From NCBI GenBank assembly GCA_038049695.1, contig CP142460.1:23315001-23379000 (forward strand): 64,000 nucleotides of DNA. Reading direction: 5' to 3'. The stretch comes from Cinnamomum chago. Lineage: Eukaryota; Streptophyta; Magnoliopsida; Laurales; Lauraceae. The notes beneath the pieces are model-generated. The model saw nothing but the letters and a program-made list of their open reading frames with translations. It did no database searches and was not told where the DNA came from. The position numbers and the translations under genes were made by a program. How positions within the stretch are numbered: position 1 is the stretch's first letter; each line of letters starts with the position of its first letter. Below, piece after piece: positions 33,410 to 43,365 of this stretch.

Positions 33410-33625
33410 ATTCATCATTTCAATGAAATTCTTGAGGTAAGGATTAATGTTTTGATCTGAATTTTAGTTTAAATACTTCTTTTAATCTTGCTTTCTGAAA
33501 TTATTTCTTCTTTTGTTCTCAGTATTTCTGTTCTGATCTGAATAAAAGCAAACTCAGATTTTATCATTTCAATCAATTTCTTGAGGTAAGGATGAATGTT
33601 TTGATCTATTTTAGTTTAAGAAGAT
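33410..33625. repeat. 149-bp tandem duplication in the MULE leader
   Basis: The phrase CTTGAGGTAAGGATTAATG at 33431 recurs at 33580 with a few changes, with matching flanks. Each copy contains GAGGTAAG, a good splice donor, so the two may be duplicated leader exon/intron junctions. Confidence 0.65.
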
Positions 33626-33659
33626 CTTTAAATCTTGTTTTTTTAAATCTAGTTCGTTC

Positions 33660-33990
33660 TAGATGTGATTGAAATCAAATTTAGATAAATTCAGCTGTTA
33701 ATGTTGGATAAATTCATTTCAAACTCATATAAATCCATTTTAAAAGTCAGATAAACTCACTTCAAACTTTGATGAATTCATACCAATTACAGTCAAAGTA
33801 ACACCAAATTCAGATAAATTGATGCGAAGGTGAGATAAATTTACTTCAAATGCAGTTTAATCGATTTTATAAATAGATAAAATCATGTCAAACTTAGCTG
33901 AATTCATCTTTGTTAGATAAATTCGTATCATATAACTTCATATCAAACGCAGATAAAATGACACGAAACTGATATAGAGTCATGCGAAGT
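33660..33990 (-). repeat. degenerate motif array, family ATGAATTTATCTGA, minus orientation
   Basis: Read on the plus strand the words are CAGATAAATTCATTTCAAAC and variants (AGATAAACTCACTTCAAA, AGATAAATTGATGCGAAG, AGATAAATTCGTATCA). There are about 13 imperfect copies at spacings of roughly 20-35 bp. Their reverse complement is the same motif that fills the non-coding DNA of the MULE at 41644-58301. Confidence 0.8.
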
Positions 33991-34043
33991 GAGAGAGTAT
34001 TTTAGCTACAAATGTTGATGTGTTTTGATTTTATATTTATTTT

Positions 34044-35092
34044 TTGTATGCAGTGTTTAAAATGGCAAAACCGATTATGCTTCTTTGTAAGTTTGGTATG
34101 TTTACCAATGTTGTTATTTTCATTGATAGTATGAGAATGGATGATTTGGTTAACCAAATTTGTTGCAAACGGAAGACTTTGTTGCCCAACAATGTCTGTT
34201 TCACATATGCATTGCGTGGGCACCCGAGGTGTATACTTGACAATGACAGAGACTTGTTGAGCTTATCTATGTTGGCAGTTTCATTAGATTGGATCACGTT
34301 GATGTCTTTTATTTGTATCTGAATTATCTGAATATGGTAATGAGGACAATGAGGATAATGTGGGTGAATTTTGTGAAGACAAAATGGCAGTAGTGGCTAC
34401 AGATGTAGAGACAAATTTGCTTCCACAGTTTTGTTCACACAGGGAGAAGTTTCTTCTTTCTTCGGATTGCGTGAACGGTATTAGTCATGTTGGACAGAGG
34501 TTTGAAGGTGGGGCTTCTGAATTTTGGTATGTGCTATGCAAATATTCGATTGAGGTTGGGTTTGAGTTTGTGTATGTCAAGAATGATAAAGTAAGGATCA
34601 CAACTGTATGCTCTCATCGTAAAGCCTAGGATTGTATGTGGCGTGTTCATGCATCGCTTGAGAAGTCTAGTGGTTTTTTCTGCGTAAGGTCATTTGATAA
34701 TGAGCATACTTGTGGAGCAGCAGTTCATACATCTAAGAGTAGCCGGATTAGCTCTGAAATTGTTGTTGATTTAATGATGGATCATATTCGAGAGAAGCTA
34801 ATGACCAGACCCATTGATGTTGTGCATTATTTCCATGCAAATCATGGATTGACTATTACATATCATCATGCATGGTGGGGGGTTGAAATAGCCAGAAATA
34901 AGTTGTATGGTGATACATCACTTTCTTTTGACCATCTTCATTGGTACATTAATGTTGCTATGGAGACAAATCCAGGCAGTCTATTTGTATTAGATAACGA
35001 TGAATCTACCATGTGCTTCAAGCGTTTGTTTGTTTCATTTAATGCTTCGATTCGTGGATTTAATTATGTTCGTCCGCTATTGTTTCTAGGGT
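34044..35092 (+). pseudogene. MULE transposase, N-terminal half
   Basis: The 34044-34322 block has the N-terminal domain usual in MURA-like proteins (VCFTYALRGHPRCILDNDRDL). From 34360 come an acidic linker, then the MuDR DNA-binding domain (VGQRFEGGASEFWYVLCKYS, KVRITTVCSHRKA, then CMWRVHAS) and the following region (NEHTCGAAVHTSK, ITYHHAWWGVEIARNKLYGD, METNPGSLFVLDNDE, CFKRLFVSFNASIRGF, VRPLLFL). A TAG stop at 34627-34629 interrupts the DNA-binding domain, and the first two blocks are in different frames, which could be an intron. The family would continue with the DGT catalytic block, but here the sequence changes to copia gag at about 35092. The result is non-functional. Confidence 0.85.
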
Positions 35093-36445
35093 ATGAGGGT
35101 ACAGACATGGTGAAGCAAGCTAAATTGCAAAGGCTGACTAAAGAATTTGGAAACATTGTGATGGAAGAAGATGAGACCTTTGATGTTGAATGATATTGTC
35201 AATTTTGTTTTCATTCTAGGTAAAAAAGTACCAGAAAACAAGATTGTCAAGAAAATTCTGAGGTCTTTACCTTCAAAGTTCGGTTTTAAAGTTGATGCTA
35301 TTGAAGAAAATAAGAATCTGGATACCCTCAAGGTAAATCAGCTGGTTGGAAATCTTCAGACATTTGAAGCAAACTGTTTGGATATAGGAAAATCAAAAGA
35401 TAAAGGTATTGTTTTGAAAGCCATCTTAGAATCAAGAAAGAAGCCTAAAAAGAAAACTGAGTCTGATTCTGAATCTGAGACTGAAGACAATATGGCTGAG
35501 TTTATGAAATGCCTCAAGAAATACATGGAGACAAAACAAGCCAATTGGAAGAATTCCAAATCTGAGAAGAATGATCATGCAAAAGGGACAAAGTGTTTTG
35601 AGTGCCAAGGCTATAGTCACTATGCTAATGAGTGTGCTAACAAGAAAAAGGGTACAAAGCAAAAGGCGCTCAACACAACTTGGGATGAAGAGTCTTCTGA
35701 AGAAGAAAAGGTAGAAGAAAAAGATCCCGGGGATGATCCTTCAGATAATGTAAATGGCAAGTTTGTGGCGTTCATAGCCGAGTCTCTATCTAACAATGAT
35801 TCTGATAAAGATAATTATGATGAGATGTCAGATCAAGAGAAAGATTGGGAAGAGTTGTACCATACTACCTATGCATCAGGATGACTAAGTATGGTAACAA
35901 GATCACTATCAAGTTCAAGGCTGCTCAAGAAGAAAATTCTGCATTGAAGATTGAATTAGAGCAAGCGCTTAAACAACTTCATCTTTTGAAAAGTCAGAAA
36001 AACTCTTTGGCTGGAAATTTGACTATTGATGGTCCAAAACTTGAGAAGGCTGAAAAAGAAGTAGTGAATCTGAAAAAAGAGATAGTGATGATGAAAGTTG
36101 AAAATCAAGACCTGCAAGGAAGACTGAAGATCACTCTGTCTGGGTTAGAAGTAAAACAAGCATCTCTAAACAAGATGAACACTGGTTCGAAGACTCTTAC
36201 GAACATCTTGTGCAGTTAGAAGTCTTATTTTGACAAAAGCGATCTCGGTTATGATTATTATATCCACTTTAGGTATTAAAGGTAAAATAATTTTTGTTTC
36301 AAGTGGTGCATATACTACTCCACATGCTACACATGTTAATAATGTGATGAGTAGTACCAAGAAAAAGAATGTGTCACACGCTGCAACATTCACTTATCAT
36401 CATTGTAGATTAAAAGGACACATTCGTCCCATTGCAAGAAGCTGA
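35093..36445 (+). pseudogene. copia gag region, C-terminal two thirds (broken)
   Basis: The UBN2 domain begins mid-way (YEGTDMVKQAKLQRLTKEF near 35090) and continues with KIVKKILRSLPSKF. A CCHC knuckle (CFECQGYSHYANEC near 35600), a serine/aspartate-rich acidic region, and a coiled coil (about 35900-36180, ALKIELEQALKQLHLLKSQK) follow, then a second knuckle-like motif (HHCRLKGHIRP near 36400). This order matches large copia Gags of the SIRE/Tork type. It is interrupted. Confidence 0.8.
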
Positions 36446-36449
36446 ATGT

Positions 36450-36937
36450 CTACCAAAGACTAAGCAATGGCTAAAGAATTTTTCGCCACCCAAGACGGCT
36501 CAAATTTGGGTAAGAAGTCTGAGTTTGCTCATACTTTGCTGAAAGATCAAACTACACAAGTATGAGTGGCTACATATAACAAGCCTTGATCAAGAAGATC
36601 AAGCTCCCACCCCCAGTGCTGCTACGAAGATACATTCAGGGGGAGTTGTTATTAAGGGGGAGCTATTGATCCTAATTGACAAGAAAGCTGCATGTTATTA
36701 TCTTTAGCTTTGTCATTTATGGACAAAAAGGGGGAGAAAGGTGACAGATCAAGGGGAGAACAAGAAGTTTAGAGGAAGTCAGGGACATTGCAGATCTACA
36801 TTTGCTGATTGCTTATTTTTTGTGATGATTGCCAAACTTTTTTTAAAAACAATGTATTTTGGGTTTTATTTTGTTTTGGGTAGATCAAATTGTATTGTCT
36901 TAAGAAGTTTTGTCCATGAATTGTCAAAGGAGGAGAT
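36450..36937 (+). other. copia 3' non-coding region with repeated G-rich tracts
   Basis: AGGGGGAGTTG (36637), AAGGGGGAGC (36655), AAAAGGGGGAGAAAGG (36727) and CAAGGGGAG (36749) precede the tract AAAGGAGGAGAT at the LTR boundary. These look like duplicated polypurine tracts. Confidence 0.6.
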
Positions 36938-37851
36938 TGTTAGGATTTTGAGTGCTGGCTGAATTCATGGGTTGGACAAAACTCTGGGTCTTTTGAGTTG
37001 TAACTTTTATTTAGAAAAGGACTCTGAAGATTGAAGAATGGAAAGACTCTAAGAAGAAAGTCTGAAAGAATTAAAAGAAGAAAGCTGGAAGAAAAATTGC
37101 TGAAATTCTGGATAAAAAAGAATGGGGTCCACTTGAGTGACCACATCATCCGCTCAAGCGGACAAAGTCAGAATAGCTAGACGCTGAAACAGAACCTCAT
37201 TCGCTCGAACGAATGGAAGGTCTGCTTGAGCGGACAAGGTGATAGTGTCCAAGTTTATTTAGAAACTTATTTCTAATCGTACCCAAACTACTTGTTTTAA
37301 TCCTAATCTAGTTAGGGAACCTTAAGCACGTCCTAAGGGCTATTTAAAGGACTCAAGGGCTATTCTAAAGCTACACCTCACCTCTCAAAGTTCTGAGTTA
37401 AAGATTATTATTGAGAGAATTCTTCTCTAGAGATTTATTAAGAAGTTATGCTGCCAAGTTCTCTAGAGCCAGTTTCTTCTGCATCCTTCATTGAAGATTG
37501 TTTTCTTGCGTAGAAGATTTGAGGAGTTAAGTGAGGGATTGAGTCTGTTGCAATCAGCGGTGTGAAGTTGTTGAAGCGTGAAGCGACAGAAGGTAACTTC
37601 AGTCCTTAGGTAGGGGATATCTCGAGAGGAAATATGAGTTTCTTGAAATTGCGAGATTCACAGTGCTTGATTATTGATTTAGTTCAGATCCGTGGTTTTT
37701 CACCCGGTTAGGGTTTTCCATGCAAAATCTAGTGTCCTTGTGGTGTGTGCTTGTGATTTTAATTCGCTACATTGTTGTTTATTGTTGCACACTTTTGGGG
37801 TTGATTTATTGAATAGACCAATCTAGAGATCTCGCCCTCCCTAAACTTTCA
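36938..37851 (+). repeat. 3' LTR of the copia fragment (right end tentative)
   Basis: TGTTAGGATTTTGAGTG follows a polypurine tract. A near-palindrome cluster lies at 37148-37235 (TCCGCTCAAGCGGA, ATTCGCTCGAACGAAT, TGCTTGAGCGGAC), then a CTATTTAAAGG TATA-like box at about 37341. A terminus at ACTTTCA (37851) is proposed by analogy with the copia LTR at 42552. No target duplication could be paired. Confidence 0.6.
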
Positions 37852-38309
37852 ACTCTCTTATTGGAAAAGAAAAGAAAACAATCTCTCTCTTTCCCACTCT
37901 TAACAAGAGCACTCGTTTTAGGATCAATGGCTTCTCTTCTTCTCTCAACACAACTCTCTTTAGTTGCTTCTTAAGATTATTTGATATAAAGAAGAGAATG
38001 GGGTTTAAGAATCTTCACCCTCACACATGTGAGTCATACATTCTGACTTAAGTAGAAAACCCAACTTGGGCCTTCACTCGAGGATAAACCTAAATGACCC
38101 AACAATTTGGTCATGCCTCACATTTGTTCATTCTTGTTCATCATTATTACATATTTCGCAGCATTAGTTTATGTCTGTATTTGCAAGATTACTAGGATGA
38201 TCACGTCCACATATATCTTCTGTTAGATCCATTTCGTTTTTGTATAGCTTTTATTATTCTACTAGCGCTGTACGTTTACATTCAGTACTTTATTTTAATG
38301 CTTCATGTT
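37852..38309. other. unassigned DNA left of the solo LTR
   Basis: C/T-rich then mixed sequence with no coding potential. It continues across the solo LTR into 39869 onwards. Confidence 0.4.
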
Positions 38310-38314
38310 ATGTA

Positions 38315-39863
38315 TATTGGAAGTAGGTGGGCATCGTGGACAAATATTCAAAACTTTTGACCAACTTAAAGCAGGGATTAAATATCCATAAGGCCAAGAA
38401 CCCAATCCCAATATCTAAAACCCTAATCTCATGCATTAAGATCAAAGATCTATTAAAAAGACAGATCAAGAAACAAGTAAGCAAAAAAGATTTACTAAAA
38501 TAAATAAGTTATAGATCTATACCTTTGGAGCTTGGTTGTGCTCTTGGAATCTTTATTCTCTATGAAAACCTTTTTTGCCGATATGATCTTCTTCGCTTTT
38601 GTGTTCCTCCACACTATGATCTTCTTATAGAGAACTTCTTAAGGAGAATGGTGGGATCTCAAGGATAAGAAAACCCTAGCACTCTAGAAGGAAACCAGAG
38701 GAGAGAGAGAGTAGGAAGAGAGAGAGGCTCTTATGAAATTATGTATAGAGATCTCTAACCCTCTCCTCTTAGTCCAGAATTAGAAGTCTCACTTCTATTC
38801 ATAGTATATATGTTCTACTCCTCTTTTCTTTAGACTTCCAACTAGATTAGTAACCTTCTCTCATTAGGTCTAACATGGGGACCATTAGGGATTCCATAGA
38901 ATCTGGCTCCAACTGAAAATTTGGACCCCACATTATCTCTTGCGAACTATGGACCCACAGTTAATTGCAAATAACTCCACTATATAAATGCAATTGCACT
39001 CCAGTCTTAAGATCATTTACAAGAAGACCCTAATCTTCCCAGTTACTGCAAGTAGGCCCCCTTATCAATTATATCCATGGATCTATTGTAATAAATCTGT
39101 CCAACCAAATTAGATCAACATCTTATTATCCTTATGACCAAATTAATTACAGTAATCATCAGAAACCATCCAATTAACTCTTAATTGAGATGGGTGCGCA
39201 TTTACTAATGATAAAATCCATTAATTGGCACAAGGGGATATTAAGGGGATAGATTCCATCTTAAGAATTATATGTTCACATAGCCCAACAACCACATACC
39301 TAAGACACCGAGGTGTTGACCTACAATTGGCCTCACTCATTGGTGACTCAAAGTAAATGCATAGTAGAAACTTGAGTCCACTAATCTCTCAGGATTAAGA
39401 TCCTATTTCTTGGGAATTATGAGAGCAGTCTTTAAATTAAAGACATATTTGCATAAGGTGCTACTTATGGTCCTTCGGTTCATCTAATGTATTAGCACAA
39501 CAATCCAGAGTCTTACACTCTAATGATTGCGACAAATCACACTATCTCATAGTAATTGTATTGCTACAACCTTTTCAGATGAGAAACCTAGTCTCATTAC
39601 TAGTTATGAAAATACTTGAAGTATAAGATTTGTGATCCATGTCTCCTGTATCTGAATCTCATCCATACACATGGATTACATCTAATACACTTGTGGGATC
39701 CGGTTTATCTCATGAACCATCATGTCATTTTGTATTGATTATGTGTAATCATAAAATAAAATACCATTCATCACATGAATAAAATATTAAAAATGTAAAT
39801 TAATTAATAAAATAAATCAATTTATTCGGATCATCCACTAGATTGAGGAAATACAATCTAACA
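38315..39863 (-). repeat. solo LTR, 1549 bp, inverted relative of 30246-31899
   Basis: On the minus strand it begins TGTTAGATTGTATTTCC and ends CCCACCTACTTCCAATA. It is flanked by the 5-bp duplication ATGTA (38310-38314 and 39864-39868). The final CA has become TA, a change that cytosine methylation favours. It is non-coding throughout, and its family beyond LTR retrotransposon is not determined. Confidence 0.88.
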
Positions 39864-39868
39864 ATGTA

Positions 39869-41643
39869 AACTAAATCGGTTGCTTGCTAGACTTCTAAGT
39901 CTAATGCTACACTTGGTGTGAATAGGCTATAGGTACACAATCCGCTTGCGTAAAGGTAAGGTGGTTGCTTTGGAACCGCGGGTTAGCTAGAGAGCTGCAT
40001 TGAGAACCTTGTTACATGTGTTGGGAGCTGACGCACCTTTTGATCTAGTTTCCTAATTTCCTGTATCTTCATATTGGCCCTTGTTGGCGTAAGGTTGTCA
40101 CAGTTAAGGGTTTTAAAACATGTTGTAAATTGTACCTTGGCGACTTTAATATTATACCTTGCTCTGTTATCCCCCGTCGCTTTGGAAAAATCTTAAATTG
40201 GTTAGTATATCTGACTTATGGAATTAGGGGTTGATTTAATATCTCAGTCACGGCCTGTAATTCGATAGAGCCTAGGAATCCGGGATGTGAGACTAGGCCC
40301 GCCTCATCTAATGAAATCCTCTTGTACGAGACATTGCCAAATCTTACTACATTATAAATGGGGTTCACTGTAAGATTGAACTTACACAAAATACATAAAG
40401 AACATATCATAAAAGCTTATTATTTTGTATATAAGGGCTACTTTCTGCGTATTATCCATTTCAATTCAAAGAGTAAACTTGTGGAGTTCAAATTTTTAGC
40501 CACTGCAAATAGAAATATAATTATTTTCTCTTAAAATATGCTACTTTTGTACGTCTCAACTAAAACAAAATTTTCTCTTATGACCATTATTCATCCCTAA
40601 CAATTAAACACCTTTTTATTTTTTTTGGTGATTCTTATCTAGATGAATGCAATGGGCCCTAGATTCAACTTAATTTTTAAGTTTGATATTTCACTCCAGT
40701 TTGACTTATGCAAATTGAAACCAAACTTTTTTAGTAAATCACATCACTCAAATCTTTCTATTGAATTTATATTGCATTATATGCCTTAGAAGTTAGAAAG
40801 GTCTTGATGTATAATCTCATGGTGTTTTATCCAACTTCAATCTCATGGTGGGGCCAATTCATGATAGATTAAAATTTGGCCAGGTTCCATAAAAAAGGAG
40901 GTAAGTCATGACTCAAGTGTGGTTCATACCAATTCATGGGCCCATTGTTACTACAAGGTTTGAAAAGGGAGAGATGGTCCGTACTTTCCATTGCTGGTCC
41001 CATTGTTATAAGGTTGCCTATTCAAACTAAAAACTGAGCGAGAAGAAGACGGCAATCTTCAAAAAAAAAAAAAAAAAAAATTAATGCATAAAAAATAATA
41101 CCTATTATTTTCTTTCGTTTCTTCATTTTAAAGTGAGCAGCGTCTCCTTAGTATCTTCTTTCGTATAAATTTCACATTAAAACTTTCACATTATTATCTT
41201 CTTTCATTTTTACCTATGTTGTAAAAATGCTGAAATTTCACATTAGAAATCTTTTCCCATTGCACAAATGAAGAGCAGCTTTGACGCCATCATTCGAAGA
41301 AACGGTTTTCAATTGCACGTTCTCTAAGAAAACTGTTTTCGATTGCACATTTTCTTACTATTTTTTTTTCTTTTCCCCATGAAGAAGTGCCGCACTTGAA
41401 CTGCTAAAAAAATAGTACCAGTTATACACAAACATTCCGAATAAGAAAATGGGGATTGGTGAGAGAAAGAGAGAGAGAGACTTCTATAGATGTGAAGGGA
41501 TAATTTACTTCAAAATAACTATAAGAAAAGATTGTGATTAGAAGACATCCAATGGAAATAACACTTAAAATATGAAAGGACAATTCTAACTTACATCACT
41601 TCATTAAAATATTATTTAAATAAAGTAGTAAATATTGTATTAT
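39869..41643. other. unassigned intergenic DNA
   Basis: The first 500 bp resemble U5-like retrotransposon DNA (GGGTTAGCTAGAGAGC, CCTAGGAATCCGGGATGTGA), so 37852-40350 may be an old LTR split by the solo LTR. The remainder is AT-rich, with a poly-A run near 41060 and a GA-repeat near 41465. No gene is seen. Confidence 0.45.
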
Positions 41644-42189
41644 TTTAGAAAGGGGCTTTTGGCCATAGGTCCCTCATCATTTTTGCTTTTACAGCCTAAG
41701 GTTCACAATATTTTATCGTACCGGCAATAGTCCTCTCATGAAAATGACGGAGTGAAAAAGACGAAGAGGCCCCTGTACACGTCAGCAAAAAGGCTCCGCT
41801 TAAAACCGCTTGAAACCATTTCATAGAAGCAGAAATCAGATTCATATGAATCGCAGAAGCAAAAGGCGAAAATGAAGGAAACTGCAAAAGCTAGAAGCAA
41901 ACTCAATTGATCGAATACCTCCATCATCTGAATCGTCCTCATTTTAAGGTTAGAAAAACTACTTCCATTCCTAAAAATAAGATGTACAATACATTTTCTT
42001 CTAAAAAAAAAACTAAAAACCTAATTTGATTTCGTTCTTCTCTAATTTTATCTATTCTTTATACTCAACTCTATGTAGACAATGGCTACAACAAATTCCT
42101 CGATTACCTCACGTCAAGAGAAAAAGCAAGAGAAAGTGCAACCAAAGAAAGAACAAGGTCAATCAAAAAATAGAGAGGGTTTTCTCAAT

Positions 42190-42546
42190 TTTAAAATCAT
42201 TTTATCTGACTTTGAAATCTATTTATCTGAGTTGTCGATCTTAGTCTGATATCAAATAAAAATGACTTTAAATGAATTTATCTGCACATTACATGATTTT
42301 ATCTGAATTTTAATTGCTATCAACTATGACACAATTTAATCTAATTTTCTTCTGAATGTATCTGTGATTCTTATAAAATACTATGAGTTTGGTATGATAA
42401 TAAGTGGATTTCGCATGAATTTATTTGAATTTGAAATGTATTAAACTTTTTTTTAAAAAAACTTTTTCTGAGTTTGCTGTTAATTTATTTGAGTTTTTGT
42501 ATATGTTATCGAACTTTGGCATGAACTTATCTGACTTTAAATTAAA
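42190..42546 (+). repeat. degenerate motif array, family ATGAATTTATCTGA, first block
   Basis: About a dozen imperfect copies in 350 bp, for example TTTATCTGACTTTGA, ATTTATCTGAGTTG, ATGAATTTATCTGC, ATGAATTTATTTGAATTTG and ATGAACTTATCTGAC. The copia element inserted in the last copy, and the array resumes at 52000. Confidence 0.85.
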
Positions 42547-42551
42547 CTTAT

Positions 42552-43365
42552 TGAAAGTCCTGGGATCCTAACCCTAGAGGGGGGGGGGGGGGGGGGTGAA
42601 TAGGGTGAGCTACAAGTTAGTGACCAATTATGCCCAATTTTAACTTCTTTAAAGTAAACTAGTCACAAGTGATGATTATCAAACAAAATGCGGAAGCTAA
42701 AAAGAATCACCACAACGCATTCACCATCACACAATGATTTATAGTGGTTCGGCCTCAATGCCTACATCCAAGGAGGGCCTCTTTATCCTCTTCAATTTCT
42801 TTAGGAATGAGACACTATTTATAGCCAAAAACTGCCCAACAGCTAGTCCTCGGTCGACCCCATGACCCACGGGTCGAGTTGGCCTTCAACGGTAAAAAAT
42901 TTGACCGTTTGAAAAAGTAGCCAACGGCTCTTTCCCGGTCGACCACGCAGTGGGCTCGGTCGACCGAGCATACTGTAGGTCGACCCGGGCCCAGGGACCA
43001 AATTCTCTTAAAATTCATATTTCAAAGTATTTCTTTAAGGGAACTTTTGGGCCACTGAATCAAGCTTGGAAACATGGTTTAAATCAAACTAAGAGGATTA
43101 AAGTCATGTAAACATAAAAAGCCTAAATTCATTTGAAAGATTTAAAACATAGGCTAGCTTGATTTATAAAAATTCTTTTTAAATCTAATTACATCCAAGT
43201 TAAAAAAAAAAAACATGCATAAATCAAGATTTCTACAAGTCTTAAAAAACAATACATGTATAAATCAAGATTTCAAGTTTTTCTAAATCAATGCATATGT
43301 GTAAATTCAAATGATACTAGAATGATAATGCATCCATCAAATTGCAATACACAAAATCCCTAACA
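42552..43365 (-). repeat. 3' LTR of the pol-less copia (left in the window)
   Basis: TGAAAGTCCTGGGATCC to ATCCCTAACA, with an 18-G run at 42579-42596, CTATTTATAG (a minus-strand TATA box) at 42815-42824, and a GGTCGACC palindrome cluster (42850-42985), including CTCGGTCGACCGAG at 42955-42968. The adjacent tract AAAGGGGGAGAT (minus strand) at 43366 onwards is the polypurine tract. Confidence 0.93.

Larger units (their letters stand above)
32942..35092 (+). mobile_element. Mutator-like DNA transposon (MULE), 5' half
   Basis: A left end near 32942-33170 (GATAGATCCCTGATTATTGG, GGCCTAAGGTCCC) resembles the end at 41644. Non-coding DNA with a 149-bp duplication and a motif array follows, then an N-terminal domain and the first part of a MULE transposase. 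The element stops at a junction with a copia gag fragment near 35092, inside the transposase and before the second and third catalytic acids. The other terminus was not found in the window. Confidence 0.8.
35093..37851 (+). mobile_element. Ty1/copia fragment: gag, 3' non-coding DNA and 3' LTR, no pol
   Basis: The fragment starts inside gag, where it joins the MULE, runs through the gag C-terminus, then directly into 3' sequence with repeated GGGGGAG tracts and an LTR. Protease, integrase and polymerase are all absent. This is either an internally deleted copy or a non-autonomous element. It is a fossil with several breaks. Confidence 0.8.
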
